Below are positions 1-15,131 of a DNA stretch of 64,000 bases, in pieces (positions within the stretch are counted from its first letter, which is position 1; each line of letters starts with the position of its first letter). A program made the position numbers and the translations under genes. The stretch is taken from contig NW_006767436.1 of the NCBI RefSeq assembly GCF_000264995.1, positions 1,328,800 to 1,392,799 of the forward strand, written 5' to 3'. The stretch comes from Punctularia strigosozonata HHB-11173 SS5. Taxonomy: Eukaryota > Basidiomycota > Agaricomycetes > Corticiales > Punctulariaceae. The notes beneath the pieces were generated by a model. The model was not told the origin of the DNA. It worked only from the letters and a program-made list of their open reading frames with translations, and did no database searches.

Positions 1-3000
1 GAGGTCGACCTCGTACGGACCTTAATTCACGTCCTGAAGGATCTTCCATCGGATCTTCCACGGGATGTCGACGATGTCATCGACATTCTTACCCGTGTAC
101 TGCGCGTGAGCAGAGGGGATGGGGCCAGCTCTGAAGCAAACAGTGCCGAACGATCGAAGGTTGGCTATCTAGTAGGGATACTGTTTGCGGAGCTTTCCAG
201 CGCGAATCCAGTGGTTCGCAGGGCCGCTCAGACCGGCATTCACCTCATCGCCGAGCTCACTGGGCGACCAGCAACAGAACATATGATGCCTTATCGCGAG
301 CGGATGCTTACCACGATATTCAACAAGCCACTTCGTGCCCTGCCATTCAACATGCAAATCGGTATGCTGGAGGCCATACGCTTCTGCGTCTGCTTGAGTC
401 CCCCTTTGCTGGAAGTCACTGAGGAACTGCTCCGGCTAATTCACGAAGCGCTCGCTTTAGCGGATGCGGAAGATTCTAACCTCATAGGTCAGCGCAATGA
501 CAGGCAAAGAAATATGGACCTCATCAAACTTCGCGTCGCGTGCATTACACTGCTCACCGCATCTATGCCCATGATGGACTTCTACGCCAAGCATCCGACA
601 ACAAGGCAAAGGTCTGTTATTGCAGTCCCCGCCGCTAGCTCATGTTGACCCGTTGGATCGTAGGGTTACCAGTGTGTACTTCAAGTCACTCTACGCCCCT
701 CATCAAGAGGTAAAAGAGGTGGCGCATGAGGGCTTGCAACTGGTCTTAGCGCATCAAAACCGCTTGCCGAAAGAGTTGTTGCAGACCGGTCTCCGTCCGA
801 TACTGATGAATCTGGCGGACCCGAAACGACTGTCCGTGTCCGGCTTGGAAGGTCTTGCCCGCCTTCTGGAGCTCCTTACGAACTACTTCAAGGTCGAAAT
901 TGGTCACAAGCTGCTTGACCATTTCCGTTTTGTCGCGGATCCTCAGATGCTCCAGGCGTCCTCCAAGCTTCCGCTAGCAGACAACGACAACATCATGAAG
1001 CTCGTTCGTCTAGCCAATATTTTCCACCTCCTCCCTTCGGCCGCGAATATATTCCTGGAACAGCTTGTCAACGCCGTCGTCCAGACAGAGGCACATCTGC
1101 ACTATTCCAGCCGCAGCCCTTTTTCTGACCCCTTGGCAAAATATTTGGATCGGTATCCGGTCGAAGCTATGGATTTCTTCATGAAGAATCTGCATCTTCC
1201 GAGGCACGTACGGACACTGAGAAGTATCCTGCAGGCCGGACTAGCCCCGCGTCTTCAACGAGAACTTGCCTCTCGCACCCCGACCTTGGTATATGTGTGC
1301 TTACAGGGCACCGACCTCAACCTCCGCACGCCCGGCCTTTTGCTCTGCGTGGATCTTGTCGAACAAAACCCGACATGGATCAATGAACACGGTTATGTGA
1401 TCGAGGCCCTTCTCCAGACATGGAGGAACTATGCCCGTACTGGAGATGTGTCTACAGACGTCACCGAGCGTTATGCTCTGACCATGCGTATCTTTGTCAA
1501 AGCGCTCGAACAGACCCCGCGTATCGACCTGTTCTTCGACCTCATATCAGTGTACTCGACGAACCTCTCTATCGACACCGTGCGGCTCACGCACTTCCTA
1601 TACGGGCGTATCGCGTTGAACCCAAACCTGCCATTCCGGCGCAACGTATTGTACCGTTTTATCGCGTGGTTCGAAGACACGTCTCGCAGTTGGAGCGATA
1701 AGGGCCATTTCATACGCCTGATTGTCACTCCGACACTATCTGTCCATGCGTTATCGTCTCCAGATCATCGTGGGTTACTAGACGAGCACATCATTGACTG
1801 GATGCTCAACCATATCTGGACACCGATGATTGACAATTCGGCTTTCGCTGATGCAGAAGATACTTTCAAGGTCGAGTTGTTGCATATGACCACCGTTATG
1901 GTCCAGCACTACCCGGATCAACTAGAGCCAATCAGAACAGCAATCATTCGATGCGCCTGGCATTATATTACCAATAGTGATGCTTTGGTTACTCAAACCG
2001 CTTATCTTCTGGCGGCTCGTTTCTTCGAGGTGTACGACTCCCCTGAGAAGTTCATTTTGCGAGCATGGACTGGTTTACTCAAGCCACCTCACGCTGAAGG
2101 GACCAGATCTCTCGTACGACAATCTCTCGAGGTTCTTGCACCGGTCCTGCCTCGCTGCATTTCTACCGAACGCGGCAAGCCAACCTGGGCGAGGGCAACA
2201 CGTCGCCTACTTGCAGAAGAAGGCAACGGCCTCTCGCAGTTGCTCGTTATTTACCAGCTCATCGTCCGCCATCCTGACTTGTTCTATCCTGTTCGCGTGT
2301 TGTTCGCGCCGCATATGGTGTCGTCTTTGCCCAAGCTCGGATTTTCACCCATGTCAGGTCACGAATCACGCCTGCTCTCCTTGGAGGTTCTCCAGGTCCT
2401 TTTCGATTGGGAGCGCAAAGCCTCTTCCTCGGACGTCGATATGGATTCCGTTGATGTTACCGGCAACGAAGAACGATCAAACTGGACCATGCCACTTTCT
2501 CTTCGTGAGAGCATGGTTAGCTATCTTGTTCGATTAGCCACGAATCAACACGAGCCTCCCTTAAGAACCGTGCTCCTTCCACGAGCTCTATCCCTTTTGC
2601 GACTTATGCTTGGACATTCGGGGCTAAAAGATGTCAGCGTCAAGCTGCATTTCTTCTCCCGATACTTGGATCAGGTCTGTATTGCATGATCTTCTTGCTC
2701 ATCATCGCTAATGTCATCGTGGTTAGGCTGATCTCACTAACGAGGTTTCACTCCAACAAGCCGTCGGGGCAGCCAAGGTCTTGGATATCGTCGCCGCGGA
2801 GAAACCCCAAGAGTGGTACCAGGAGCATGTAGCGATACTTCAAAAGCTGGTGCGGAAAGGGATGATGACGGACGAGGCGGCACTCCACGACTCCTTGCAT
2901 CCGATATTCGATCGACTGGTCCGAGCATATCCCTTGCCCAAAGAAGACGACGACCAAGGCGGGGAAGCGGCCGAGTTTCATGCATGGATTTATGCTACCG

Positions 3001-6000
3001 TCGGCGAAGGATTAGGGAAAACTGTTGCATTACGTGGAACCTTGCTCATGCTGAAGACTGTGGTTTCCGTTACACCGGAGCGCATCGAAGCGTTTCTCGT
3101 ATCACTTATGCGACTAGGCTCGAAGTTGGCAAAGGATCACATATCGGCGGCGCCGACGGTCCCAGGATACGAACATGCAGTCCGAGTTTTGATCAGCATA
3201 TTTCAGATATGCGAAACGGGCGTTGCGTTCCTCGGAGAACAACGGCGTTGGTTCATCAACTCGCTTCAGATGATCGTGGACAAGTCCAAAAGCTCGACGA
3301 TGTGCGTGTACGTGCTTGACGTGGCAAGAGACTGGGCGCTCAGCAAGAGGGACCCCTACCCGACTATGAAGGACAAAGCGCAAATCCTGCGGACCATGGT
3401 GGCCTACGAGTCTCGAGGCGATTCGCTCTTCAACAGCTATCTGGAACTAATACTGGACATATATACCGAACCGTCCCTACGGAGGAGTGAGCTCACGACC
3501 CGGCTTGAAGCGGCGTTCATTCTAGGGTGTGATGCGAAGGACACACGTCTCCGAGAGCGATTCATGTCGTTGCTAGACTCCAGCGTTCCCCGGTCGCTCC
3601 ACAATCGCTTGACGTATGTGTTGGGCGTCCAGAGTTGGGAGTCGGTTGCCAGTCACCATTGGATACATATCGCGCTAGCCCTTGTTCTGAGTGCAGCTGA
3701 TGGCGATTACCCCTTGTTACAATCCGTTGTCTCATCTCGTGGGGTCTCCGCGCCATCCTCTCGACGCGTGGGTTCGATCCTCGAACCTATGCGTTGCCTG
3801 CTTTCCGCAGACCCGCAGGTCGCACACGAGATGTGGGTTGCTGTGTTTCCCATCGCGTGGTCTTGTTTGTCCCGCCGAGAGCAAGTTGACATTACGCACC
3901 ACATGATCGCTCTCCTCAGCAGGGAATACCACATCAAGCAGACGGAGTTGCGGCCCAATGTCATCCAGACATTGCTCACCGGTGTTCATGCGTGCACGCC
4001 CCCAATGTTACTTCCGCCCCATCTGGTCAAATATCTGGCCAAGACCTTCGGCGCTTGGCATATCGCGCTCGAAATCCTCGGCGCCTCCTTGGAGCATCTC
4101 CGTGACGAAGAGATTTCTATTCGAGACACAATCTATGATGCGCTTGCCGAGGTGTACGCGGAGATGGCTGAGGAAGACCTCTATTATGGATTGTGGCGTC
4201 GTCGGTGTCTCCATCCAGAAACAAATGTTGCAATCGCTTACGAACAGCATGGGATGTGGGAGCAGGCATGCACCAGCTATGAGACCGCTCAAAGTAGGGC
4301 ACGCTCGGGTGCCATAGCCTTCTCGGAACCTGAGTACTGCTTATGGGAAGATCATTGGGTTTTGGCCAACGAGAAGCTGCAGCACTGGGATCTTCTGTAC
4401 GAACTAGGAAGAAACGAAGCCAATCACGAATTGATGCTCGAAGCCGCCTGGAGAATCAAGGACTGGGGCCAAAACCGTGAAGTGCTTGAAGAGCAAATCA
4501 ACCTTCTTCCCGAGGTTGCGACTCCTCGTCGCCGAGTTTTCGAAGCGTTCATCGCGTTGCTGAAGGCGCCGTCAGCGGTCGAGAAGAATGTCGAATTTAC
4601 TCGAATCCTAGAGGATGCCATGCAGCTATCGCTACGAAAATGGGTTGGTCTTCCTTTCCATCTCTCCGCTGCCCACGTACCTCTTCTGCAGCACTTCCAA
4701 CAATTTGTGGAACTTCAAGAGGCCGTTCAGATATTTGGCTCGCTCTCGGGGACCACGGCGCAAAACCTCGAAAGGAAATCTCAGGATCTCAAAATGGTCT
4801 TGCAAGCCTGGCGGGAGCGATTGCCCAACATTGAGGACGATATCAGTATTTGGAGTGATCTCGTTGCTTGGAGGCAGCGAGTCTTCGATTCCATCAACAA
4901 GGCATATATTCCTCTGATCAGCGGCGGTTCGCAGTCCGGAAATGGGTCCTCCGGGAGCTCCGATACCTTCGGATATCGTGGTTATCATGAGACTGCATGG
5001 ATTATCAACCGTTTCGCACATGTCGCTCGCAAGCACGATCTACTTGAGGTTTGCTTCGCTTACCTGAACAAGATCTATACCTTGCCCAACATCGAGATTT
5101 CTGAAGCGTTCTTAAAGCTGCGCGAGCAGGCTCGCTGCCATTACCAGCGGCCCAACGACCTGCACGCTGGCCTGGAAGTCATTAACAATACGAACCTCCT
5201 ATACTTTTCTCCAGCGCAGAAGGCGGAATTTTTTACTCTGAAGGGGATGTTCCAAGCGCGTTTCGGAAACAATGATGAAGCCAATGCAGCATTCGGACAA
5301 GCAGTGCAGCTGGACATGAACCAGGCGAAGGCGTGGGCAGAATGGGGCAAGTACAACGACCGCATGTTCCAGGAGAACCCGACGGATCTCTCTCACGCCG
5401 CTTCTGCGGTGAGCTGCTACCTACAGGCCGCTGGCATCTTCAAGAATGGCAAGAGCCGACCTCTCCTCGCCCGTGTTCTCTGGCTTCTCAGCGTCGATGA
5501 CAACAGTCTCTTAATTTCGCGGCAGTTCGACCAGTATAAGGGAGATGGTGCTTGGTGGTATTGGATCACGCTGATACCACAACTATGCCTTTCAATGTCC
5601 CAAAGGGAAGTAAGCCAAGCACGATATGTTCTCCTCAATTTGGCGAGGTTGTTTCCCCAAGTTCGTCCATCACAAGCCATCGCAGAGCCATGATATTGAA
5701 GAATTTATTTAGGCGTTGTTTTACCAGCTGCGCACAACACGGGAGGAGATGTCGATTATGAAGAAACGTTTAGCTGCGGTTCAGGCTGTGGACACCGCTC
5801 GACAAGCTGATCAGGACCACTCTATGCAGGATGTAACAACCGCACAAGGAGCAGAGGCAGCGACTGGCCCTGATCAAGCTCGTTCGGGCGTCGACAGTTT
5901 AGCCTCCACCAGCGCGAACGGCACTACGGGAGCCCACACATCATATACCACCAGGCAGCCATGGGACGTTGTTGATGAAGTCGTGAAGATTCTAAAAACG

Positions 6001-8031
6001 GCGTTCCCTCTCCTCATTCTCTGTCTCGAGAGCATGGTCGAACAAATCACACAGAGATTCAGAGCCACTCAAGAGGAGGATGCTTATCGTCTTGTCTGCA
6101 TGCTTATGCAAGACGCGATTAGCGTAAGTGTCTCGACTTCAAATAACGATACCAGATTGACCCGATACCGCAGACACTTGTTCATCTGGCCAACACGCCC
6201 GAGGACGAAGGGAGATTACCAGTGCACACAATTCGCAATTTGACACAGATGGCGGTACACTTCCAAGGTTCCATGCGTGTGAGTCCAGAGCTAGAGTCCA
6301 CGTATGTCCCGCCTTGCTCATCATCCCTACTCTGTCAGGCGGAATATGAGGAGGAATTTCTGCACAGCAAGCCTACTACGTCTGAATATGTGCAACGCCT
6401 GCAGAAATGGCGCGACAAATACGAGAATTACTTGGATGCCCGACCACGTGTCATGTCCCTGGACCTTCTCAGTCACTACCTGACAGAATTCCAGTATGGC
6501 AAATATGACGAGATCGAAGTTCCTGGTCAATATCTACATGTAAGTGCGACAAAGTTGATCTCCATCAGCGCGATATTCATTGCTACAGCAGGAGTGTGAT
6601 AACAACCAGAATTTCGTTCGCATACAGAAATTCGACCCCAGATTCGAAAATTGCAGGACGGCGGGGTTCTGTTGGAAGCGCCTTACCATTCACGGCCACG
6701 ACAACTCGAGGACGACGTTTGCGGTGCAGTTGCCGTCTAATAGACATTGTCGCCGAGAAGAACGAGTCATGCAGATTTTCCGCACGTTCAATGGGTAAGC
6801 TCTGCTCATATGTAGTGTTTCTCCCGCTCACCATATCACAGGCATCTCGAACGACGGAAGGAAGCTCGCAAACGCGGGTTACAGTTCCATCTTCCTATCG
6901 CGGTTCCGTGCAGTCCGCAACTACGTTTGGTGCAAAGTGACAATTCGTACATCACATTGGGGGATATATACGATCAGTATTCCAAGGCTCACGGCTTTGA
7001 GAGAGAAGAGCCGATCGTAGCTATATGCAACAAATCCAAGGCCATCTTGAAAGATTTCAACACCTTGAATGGCAGGAGGGTTCGTTGCAGTTATGATATA
7101 TCTAGAGATATCCCTGCTCACCATCTTGCAGCCAACCAAGGCCGAATACTTCACCCTCAAGAAGGATCTTCTCGATGAGGTGCAAGCAAAACTGGTTCCT
7201 GATGACATCCTGCTCAAGGTAGGTACTTTTCCAACCTTGACTATACCACACACGGTTCATATTGCTGGCGTAGTATATGATGCGAGTCATGGATGGCCCG
7301 CAAGAGCTATGGCGGATGCGCAAACAATTCGCACTCGAGCTAGCAGCTTCTAGCTTCATGACATACATTTTCTGCTTGATGGGCAGGGTACCAGTGCGAT
7401 TCCACGTCTCGACAGCCACCGGACGCATGTTCATGAGTGAGCTGGCGCCGTCGCTCAATAGCAATTCGCCAGTCTTCGCCACCAGCGACACGGTGCCTTT
7501 CCGGTTGACCCCGAACTTGCAACGCTTCCTTGGTCTCGTTTCTATCGAGGGAGTTTTCAGTGCCTCCATCATTGCGATCGCGCGGTGCTTGACCGTGCCC
7601 CAGGTACGAACTCCAATATCTCGCAGATAGAGATGAAGTCTCATTTATGCACAGTATGAACTCGACTTCTCCCTTTGCCTCTTCGCTCGAGACGAGGTCA
7701 TGGCATGGCTTGCTGCACGCGATGCTAGCGCCAGCAAACCTGCTACGTACGATATCGCGTTCCGGAACAGTGTGCAAGCCAATATCGACATGATCGTTAA
7801 GCGGGCTGAAACTATGGCTTGCAAGCTGGAGCGCGAACAGGTGCGGCACGATTGTGGACTTGTCCAGTGGTATCCATCTAATGCGTTTTGTTTTTCATGC
7901 AGGCTACACAGGCGTCTGGGACGAACAGCAATGTCATCCCTGTGTGTCAGACTGTAGTTAACCTCATCTCGACTGCAACAAACCCTATCAACCTGGTGAA
8001 AATGACGGAGCCTTATCATCCCTGGTTCTGA
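1..8031 (+). CDS. TRA1: Tra1/TRRAP, C-terminal part (SAGA/NuA4 subunit), 5' end outside window
   Basis: Tra1 is the giant scaffold of SAGA and NuA4 that receives transcription activators in the nucleus. HEAT-like helical repeats fill roughly 1-4100. A FAT domain follows (about 4100-5700, with LYYGLWRRRCLHPETN), then the PI3K-like domain (about 6600-7700: FHLPIAVPCSPQLRL, GDIYDQYSKAHGF, FATSDTVPFRLTPN). A FATC tail ends in PYHPWF at 8029-8031. The HRD and DFG catalytic motifs of true kinases are absent (the equivalent stretches read HVSTATGR and ATSDTV), as expected for this pseudokinase. The coding sequence is broken by short introns, for example about 612-661 and 2673-2730. Full-length Tra1 is about 3,700 residues, so roughly the first third lies to the left of the window. 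The family call is secure; exact exon borders in the middle were not all checked. Confidence 0.95.
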
Positions 8032-8114
8032 GTATAATACCCTCCTGTGTATTAGTCTATCCTATTTAATCAGTATTCAGGCATCCACAGCACAGTACTG
8101 TAACCTCCTCGTGA

Positions 8115-9962
8115 TCACCCTCTGGTCCGGTTCACCATTCCCTGAGTCTGCTTGAATGTGCGAATGAACTTCTCGCAATCAAGCATGGTCTAGGAGGCTC
8201 TCGTTAGCACACCGCAGGAGATATTCAGAGAAAGTAACCGTACATCCTCTGCCATCTTGTACACGTCCGAATGTGGCCCGTTGTACATCATCGCGTTTGC
8301 AAACATTAGGTAGATGTCACGCTGGAATTCAGTGACATCGGCGATGCTTCCATCTCGAATCTTTGCCTTGATGGTCTTAAGGTCCATCGGTCGCTTAACA
8401 ATTTCTCGATAATCAGGAGCTTCGGTATGGCGAATGGGGTTGTGAAAAATGTTTCCATTACGGTGCTCCATGATCTGGGCATGGAGCATGATGATAGCTT
8501 GTTGGAATCTTTTGTGCGAAAACAGATCCTCTATACCACGCCGCCGGCGGCCTGCTCCTGCGCCGGTATCTATCGGATGGGAATAGGTGAATATTGGCGA
8601 TTGGCGTGACATGGCTCAAAACGTCACCTTGACCTTCATCATCGACCGGTTCGGAATCCTCTCGGGCCCGTTTTCTCGAGCGACCGTCACTTTCGCCACC
8701 GTCCACGGCTTTTCGTTTGCCTAGATACCTCCTGAGCTTACATATTTCATTGACTTCCAACCAATTCATACTCACCTTCGCGTCTACGTTCTCCAGGAGA
8801 CGACGGTGAGAATGGGGTATCTGTATCTGCATCCGGGGTGTCAGCGGGTGTCTCCAACGCTGTCCTGGGCGTGGCGAGAGTTGACTGTTGGCCCGCCGTC
8901 TGCTCATCTGTAGGGGCGGGCGTGCTCGGGGCTGTGATAGTCTGTATATCGGGTTGTTCTTCATGATCTGAATCCTCTGCTTTGTCATTATCGGTGTCCT
9001 TGAGAGAGCTGGTATCACGAGTGTTCTCTGGTGTAGCGTGCACCGCGGAGGCGTCTTCTGCGTCTTGCCTCTCTTCGTCCTCCCTCTCTTCTTCTTCAAG
9101 ATCTGGAGATGCGTCGTGAGGGCTTGGCTGAGTGCCTTTGTCTTCTTGGTTATCTTCGCCTAGGACGGATGTATCGCGTTTGAGATCGGGTTTCTGCTGC
9201 AAAACCTCATGTTCCTCAGCTTCCCCTGGAGAAGCGATAATTGGGGGTTCCTGTATCACTACATGAGAACCAATAATGTCTTTGAAGTAACAGAACGGAC
9301 GTCTTCGCGTTGCAGTTCTGCAGCTGCCGGACTTGTTTTCGTCTTACGCTCGCGCTTGCCGGGTACCTTGTCATCCCAGGCACCGGAACGTATTTCCTCG
9401 ATTTCGCGAACGACGTTCCTGCAAACCTGTCTTAGCGAGAGAACCATATTTCGCAAGAAGCGAGAAAAGCACACTTGAACTTGGTTTCCTCGGCCGCAAT
9501 GAGCTCCTTGAGTTCGTTGGCGCGGGCCATCCAATGTTTCTCTGCTAGCCTATAGTGGAGCGGCGCTGTAATCCGCATTAGATACAATAAACGCAGCTCC
9601 ATACAGCGCGGCACCTTTCGGCGGAACATCGTCAGCGGGTCTGTGTGTGGTTCAGTAGGCGTGAAATGCGCGCGCGCAATCGGGAACACGGACAGCTCGA
9701 ATTCAGCCTCTCTCATGAGTCTAAGATATAGCGCATTGCAGGTCTGTTTGGATTGTCAGCCTCGGTCCCAAGCCCGTAGTCTTTCGCAGCGCACTCTGGG
9801 GGACCAGAAGCTCTTTGGCCGTTTCAGCATGGGATGCCGGGAGAGGAGTGCCGAGACGTTCTCCCAACGCGGAATACCGACTTCATACACAGCCTGTGCG
9901 AGGATCAAACTCTCGATATTGCTCAAATGAACCTCTTCCGGATTCACGATTTTGGGCGGCAT
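8115..9962 (-). CDS. Bromodomain protein of BRD8/Bdc1 type (probable NuA4 subunit)
   Basis: Read on the minus strand, the protein starts MPPKIVNPEEVHLSNIES and has an N-terminal part typical of BRD8-like proteins (WENVSALLSRHP, then a helical segment around 9430-9716). A long acidic Glu/Asp/Ser/Thr-rich linker covers about 8750-9260, followed by a basic patch KRKAVDGGESDGRSRKRARE. A C-terminal bromodomain lies at about 8250-8560 (IMEHRNGNIFHNPI, YREIVKRPMDLKTIKAKI, MFANAMMYN). The acetyl-lysine-binding Asn of the BC loop is present (the N of MMYN). The last intron (about 8185-8245) joins KMAED to the final exon TMLDCEKFIRTFKQTQ, stop at 8115-8117. BRD8 in animals and Bdc1 in fission yeast are NuA4-type subunits, so the same role is inferred here. 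It converges on TRA1 with only 83 bp between stops. Internal exon borders are approximate. Confidence 0.82.
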
Positions 9963-10328
9963 GTCGGTCTCGCTGGGACGGTGAGCGTTCGGGACAAGTC
10001 ACGACTGAGCGACTTCGGTAATTGCCGCCAGGGCGATTTCTCGGCGTTGACAGTGGGTTAACCAGCGGCAAGCCGATATCGACTCCCCTCGTAATTAATG
10101 CGCCGCAGTGGGACCGTCTGTATATCGTGATATGCCCTCGGACACAACGTCCAGAGAGGGGGCACGTTCACCGTCAGAGCAAAGCCGAAGGAGAAAGGGG
10201 CGACTACCATATTAAGCGGACTCTGACGACTCGGTCGTAGGTACGTAAGCCATATGAACCCCAGTGCATCACGCAGTTGGCGCACGCCGCAGTCCCGCCC
10301 CCCTCTGTTCCCGACCACCACCGCCGCG
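9963..10328. promoter_or_regulatory. Divergent intergenic region, bromodomain gene / aspartic protease
   Basis: This 366-bp gap separates two genes transcribed away from each other and must hold both promoters. I see no clear TATA box. The stretch next to the protease start is C-rich (CCCGCCCCCC at about 10291), as is common in leader regions of such fungi. Confidence 0.45.
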
Positions 10329-11888
<1,560 letters not shown>

Positions 11889-12185
11889 TCTTAGCTTGCC
11901 TGGACTATGACGTAATCGGCTCCCGGGGACGTTCTTCATACCCTCTGTACGCTTAGTAGGATTGCGATACGCCCAGTAATGCATGTTTTGGATCAACGGA
12001 CGTGGTTGCCAATAGTGGGCGGCTGCGACATGGTTAATGCGCAGTGCATGCCATCCGTGCTCGAAAGTTCTGGCCGTTCAGGATGTTGTTCACTTGGCTA
12101 GGGTTCACTTGCATCGATTCGCACAATCATAGCTTCGTCTACCACACCTATTGAGCCGGGGTGCCCGATCTTACATTTCGTTACT

Positions 12186-14415
12186 ATGCGAACAGTAACA
12201 GGCTATCGTGATGCAGCCTCAAGAGGGACAACACCATCGTGGACGTACTCGTCAAAGGAAAAACGACGATTACTTTCTCAAGCATTACATAGGCCACTTG
12301 ATCGCGTGGGGGTACTTGGGAGCGACACGGACGGTCATACCGGGTTCGTTCCCCTCACAGTCCTTCCTTATTATTGACCATTCACGACCTTTATCCACAG
12401 CTGCGTAAACACCCTGAGCTGGGCGCGCGATGGGGAGCTGTTGCTAAGTGGAGGCGACGACACAACGTAAGTGCAATGCGCTTGCAACTGCATGCTTGTT
12501 GTCCTGTTCAGCGATTGCTGAAACGAACCCTCCCACCATCAGGGTCAGGATATGGCGCATGGACACGGCAAACACATCAGTGGAATACCCTTTCGCTTGC
12601 GAAGCTGTCATACACACGGGTATGTCTACTGGCAGGCTGCGCCTTTCGGTGCTAGCAACCTCATCAATCGGTCAGGGCACCGAGCAAATATCTTTGGTGC
12701 GAAGATGCTCCCGGGTTCATCGCGCATGTAACGTGCCGTCTCGCTGTCGTGTACCATCAGCTTGCTCACTCCGCCACTACCTCAACAGTGCTACAGTCGC
12801 AGGGGATAGAGAGGTGCGCATATGTGACATCTCGCGCGCACCGGGACGTCCGCAGATGAGAGGCACCGGACTGCAATACGACACCAGTGAGGCATGCGTT
12901 CGCGTGCTGAGGTGTCACAAGAGACGAACAAAACGGATCGTCACCGAGGAGAGCTTCGACCGTTTCTTGACGGTTGCAGAGGTACGCCCTTCAGCAATTC
13001 ACTGGGGGATGCAATTTTCACTCTCTCCCACCAGGATGGGGCTGTTATCCAACATGACCTTCGTACATCCCATAGGTGCGGAGCCGGAAGCTGCCCTACA
13101 CCTCTCATCAAGGTGCCGCACGAGCTTTCCGCGATCGCAGTACGTTGTCCGCGTTGAAGACTCAGCGAAAATTGGAGTTCATCTGTCTCGCAGGTCTCCC
13201 CATTGGCGCCGTACCATATTGTGGTGGCTGGCGAATCTCCCTATGGGTACCTTTTCGATCGCCGTCAGTCAGGCAGGCACCTACGAGAACAATGGGGTAT
13301 GGCTCCCGATGGAGACCATCTCACCACGTGCGTTCGGAGGTTTGGACGGACCGGCAGGGCGCCTGGCGAGCGAGTAGGCCATGAACATATAACGGGTGCC
13401 CGAATGGCGCAAAGCAATGGGCACGAAGTAAAAATTTCTACTGCCTCCCCTGTGCAGTGCTGACTGCGATACAGGTCCTGTTGAGTGGGTGCCGATACCA
13501 TCTACACATGCTGCTAAGCTGAGTGCGTGCCTCTACGACGGTCTTCCGTTTTAGGCTACAGCGCGGATGCTGTTTACCTATACTCGACTCGTGACGACGT
13601 GGAACCACCGGAGAAACTGTCTTCGCTGCTCGAATCCACCAATACCGAGCATGATTCCAAACCCGCACATTCCACGATATCGACCATCGATGAAGATGCT
13701 CACGACGTCTCGGACTTATGGGAAATTGAACAAGAGGAATATGGGAACAATGAAGAAGCGGACGGAGAAGACGATGACTATGACGAAGAAGTAGGCGAAG
13801 ATGACCTGACACCCGATCCTTTTTCTCGCGTACCGGTTGTCCTTCCCCGAAGTCGGTATGCTGGGGCGTGCAATGTTGAGACAGTGAAAGATGGTGCGTG
13901 ACTGTCGCTGTTACTAGTTTGATCTCATTTCATTTGGTATTTAGTGAATTTCCTGGGGCCCAACGACGAGTTTGTAGCATCTGGGTCGGATGATGGTAAC
14001 TTCTTCATTTGGAAGAAAACCTCTCGCCGGATCCATGGCGTCTATGAAGGCGATGGAAGCGTGGTCAATGTTATCGAGCGACATCCACATCTACCGCTGT
14101 TGGCGGTCAGCGGCATTGATACAACGGTGAAGGTGAGATCATAGGATGTACTCCGTTGGCACGTCAATGATTACTTATAGTGGACTGTAGCTGTTTGCCC
14201 CTGCTCACGGTCGTAGCAGATTCTCCCGCCTTGGAGAAGCCGAATCGATCATGCAGACGAACATAGAACGAGCCGAAAGAACGATTTCGAGGCAAATGGA
14301 ACTCGACCTCGCCAGCCTTCTGTTGCATCATCGATTGATTGTGCGGCGCAGATCCGAAGCTGGAGATGAAGATGTCGATGATGAGGACATACAAGCTCAA
14401 TGCCCTACCCAGTAA
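12186..14415 (+). CDS. WD40 protein of the DCAF6 family (CUL4-DDB1 substrate receptor)
   Basis: Assembling exons gives HTG-CVNTLSWARDGELLLSGGDDT, then HRANIFGAKMLPGSS, CAGDREVRICDIS, VAEDGAVIQHDLRTS, IVVAGESPYGYLFDRR and LSYSADAVYLYSTRDD. These are WD40 blades in the order seen in human DCAF6. A long acidic insert (EEYGNNEEADGEDDDYDEE, about 13730-13800) precedes the last blades VNFLGPNDEFVASGSDDGN and HPHLPLLAVSGIDTTVK. The C-terminal helix (SIMQTNIERAERTISRQME) ends at the TAA at 14413-14415, also as in DCAF6. The family acts as an adaptor choosing targets for CUL4 ubiquitin ligases. The start at 12186 follows from the frame that splices into CVNTLSW (intron about 12345-12400); an upstream exon cannot be excluded. 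At least seven introns are inferred. Confidence 0.8.
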
Positions 14416-15131
14416 TGAGACTCGCATCAGTTGTAGCGGGAAGGCGTACAGCGTAGCGCATGAATGTACTATATCCTTTGCCTCTTGTCCTGAGTGGTGG
14501 TGGGTAACCACCGGCAGTTGCGTTGATGCCTCTTAACGAGTACATCGATCGTGGCGTCTCGCGCTTGCAGGAGACTCAACATGTGCCACGTTAGCTCTCA
14601 CAAACATCGTTTATCCAGACCTCATTGTTCCGGATAGGCGTGGCAAGTGGAGGCAGGGATATGTGGGCGAGATCGGTCATGGTGTGATGCGCCCGCCGCC
14701 ACGGCCTCTCGTCACTGCCGCTTCCGTCGACGGCGGGCATGCCCAGCTGTAGGCAATATTGTCTCGCTATACCATACAGTCCTCGCCGGATAACGCACAG
14801 CTCACAAGTCACCCTACAATCTTCCTTGGTGATTGTGCTGTACGACGTACGTTGCTCATATTCTCGTCGGGCGCCTCGGCTAACCTCCAACTACCACCAT
14901 CGCATCAGTACCTCACAATCACCTCGTTTATGCTCTCAACCATCGTTTCTCTGAACATCACATTGTGGCAACTGGCATTCTGCGTGGCTCGAAGGGCGCG
15001 CTCGACGACCTGAGTAAATATTTCCACTTCGCTCTTGTGTCCCGCTGTCACGACGCGCGAGCGTTTCTCTCGCTCTCCCCTTGACTGTCGCTCTCACCCG
15101 TCGAGCAGCGTTCTTGCCTCTCTGAGCGGAC
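14416..15131. other. Intergenic region before the CDK gene, no gene seen
   Basis: These 716 bp hold only short overlapping open frames on both strands with no recognisable motif. The last 150 bp are pyrimidine-rich (CTCGCTCTCCCCTTGACTGT area at about 15065), which fits a leader and promoter for the kinase gene at 15132. Confidence 0.4.

Noticed and set aside
3770-3790. GGTTCGATCC resembling a tRNA B box
   Set aside because: It lies in the TRA1 coding frame with no A box or cloverleaf around it. No tRNA gene was recognised elsewhere in the window.
10254-10328. Upstream in-frame extension of the aspartic protease
   Set aside because: It would bury the signal peptide behind 25 hydrophilic residues; the ATG at 10329 gives a proper secretory N-terminus.
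12448-13377. 309-codon plus-strand frame over the WD40 gene
   Set aside because: It reads through several GT-AG introns and shifts away from the WD40 frame; the spliced DCAF6-like model explains the region.
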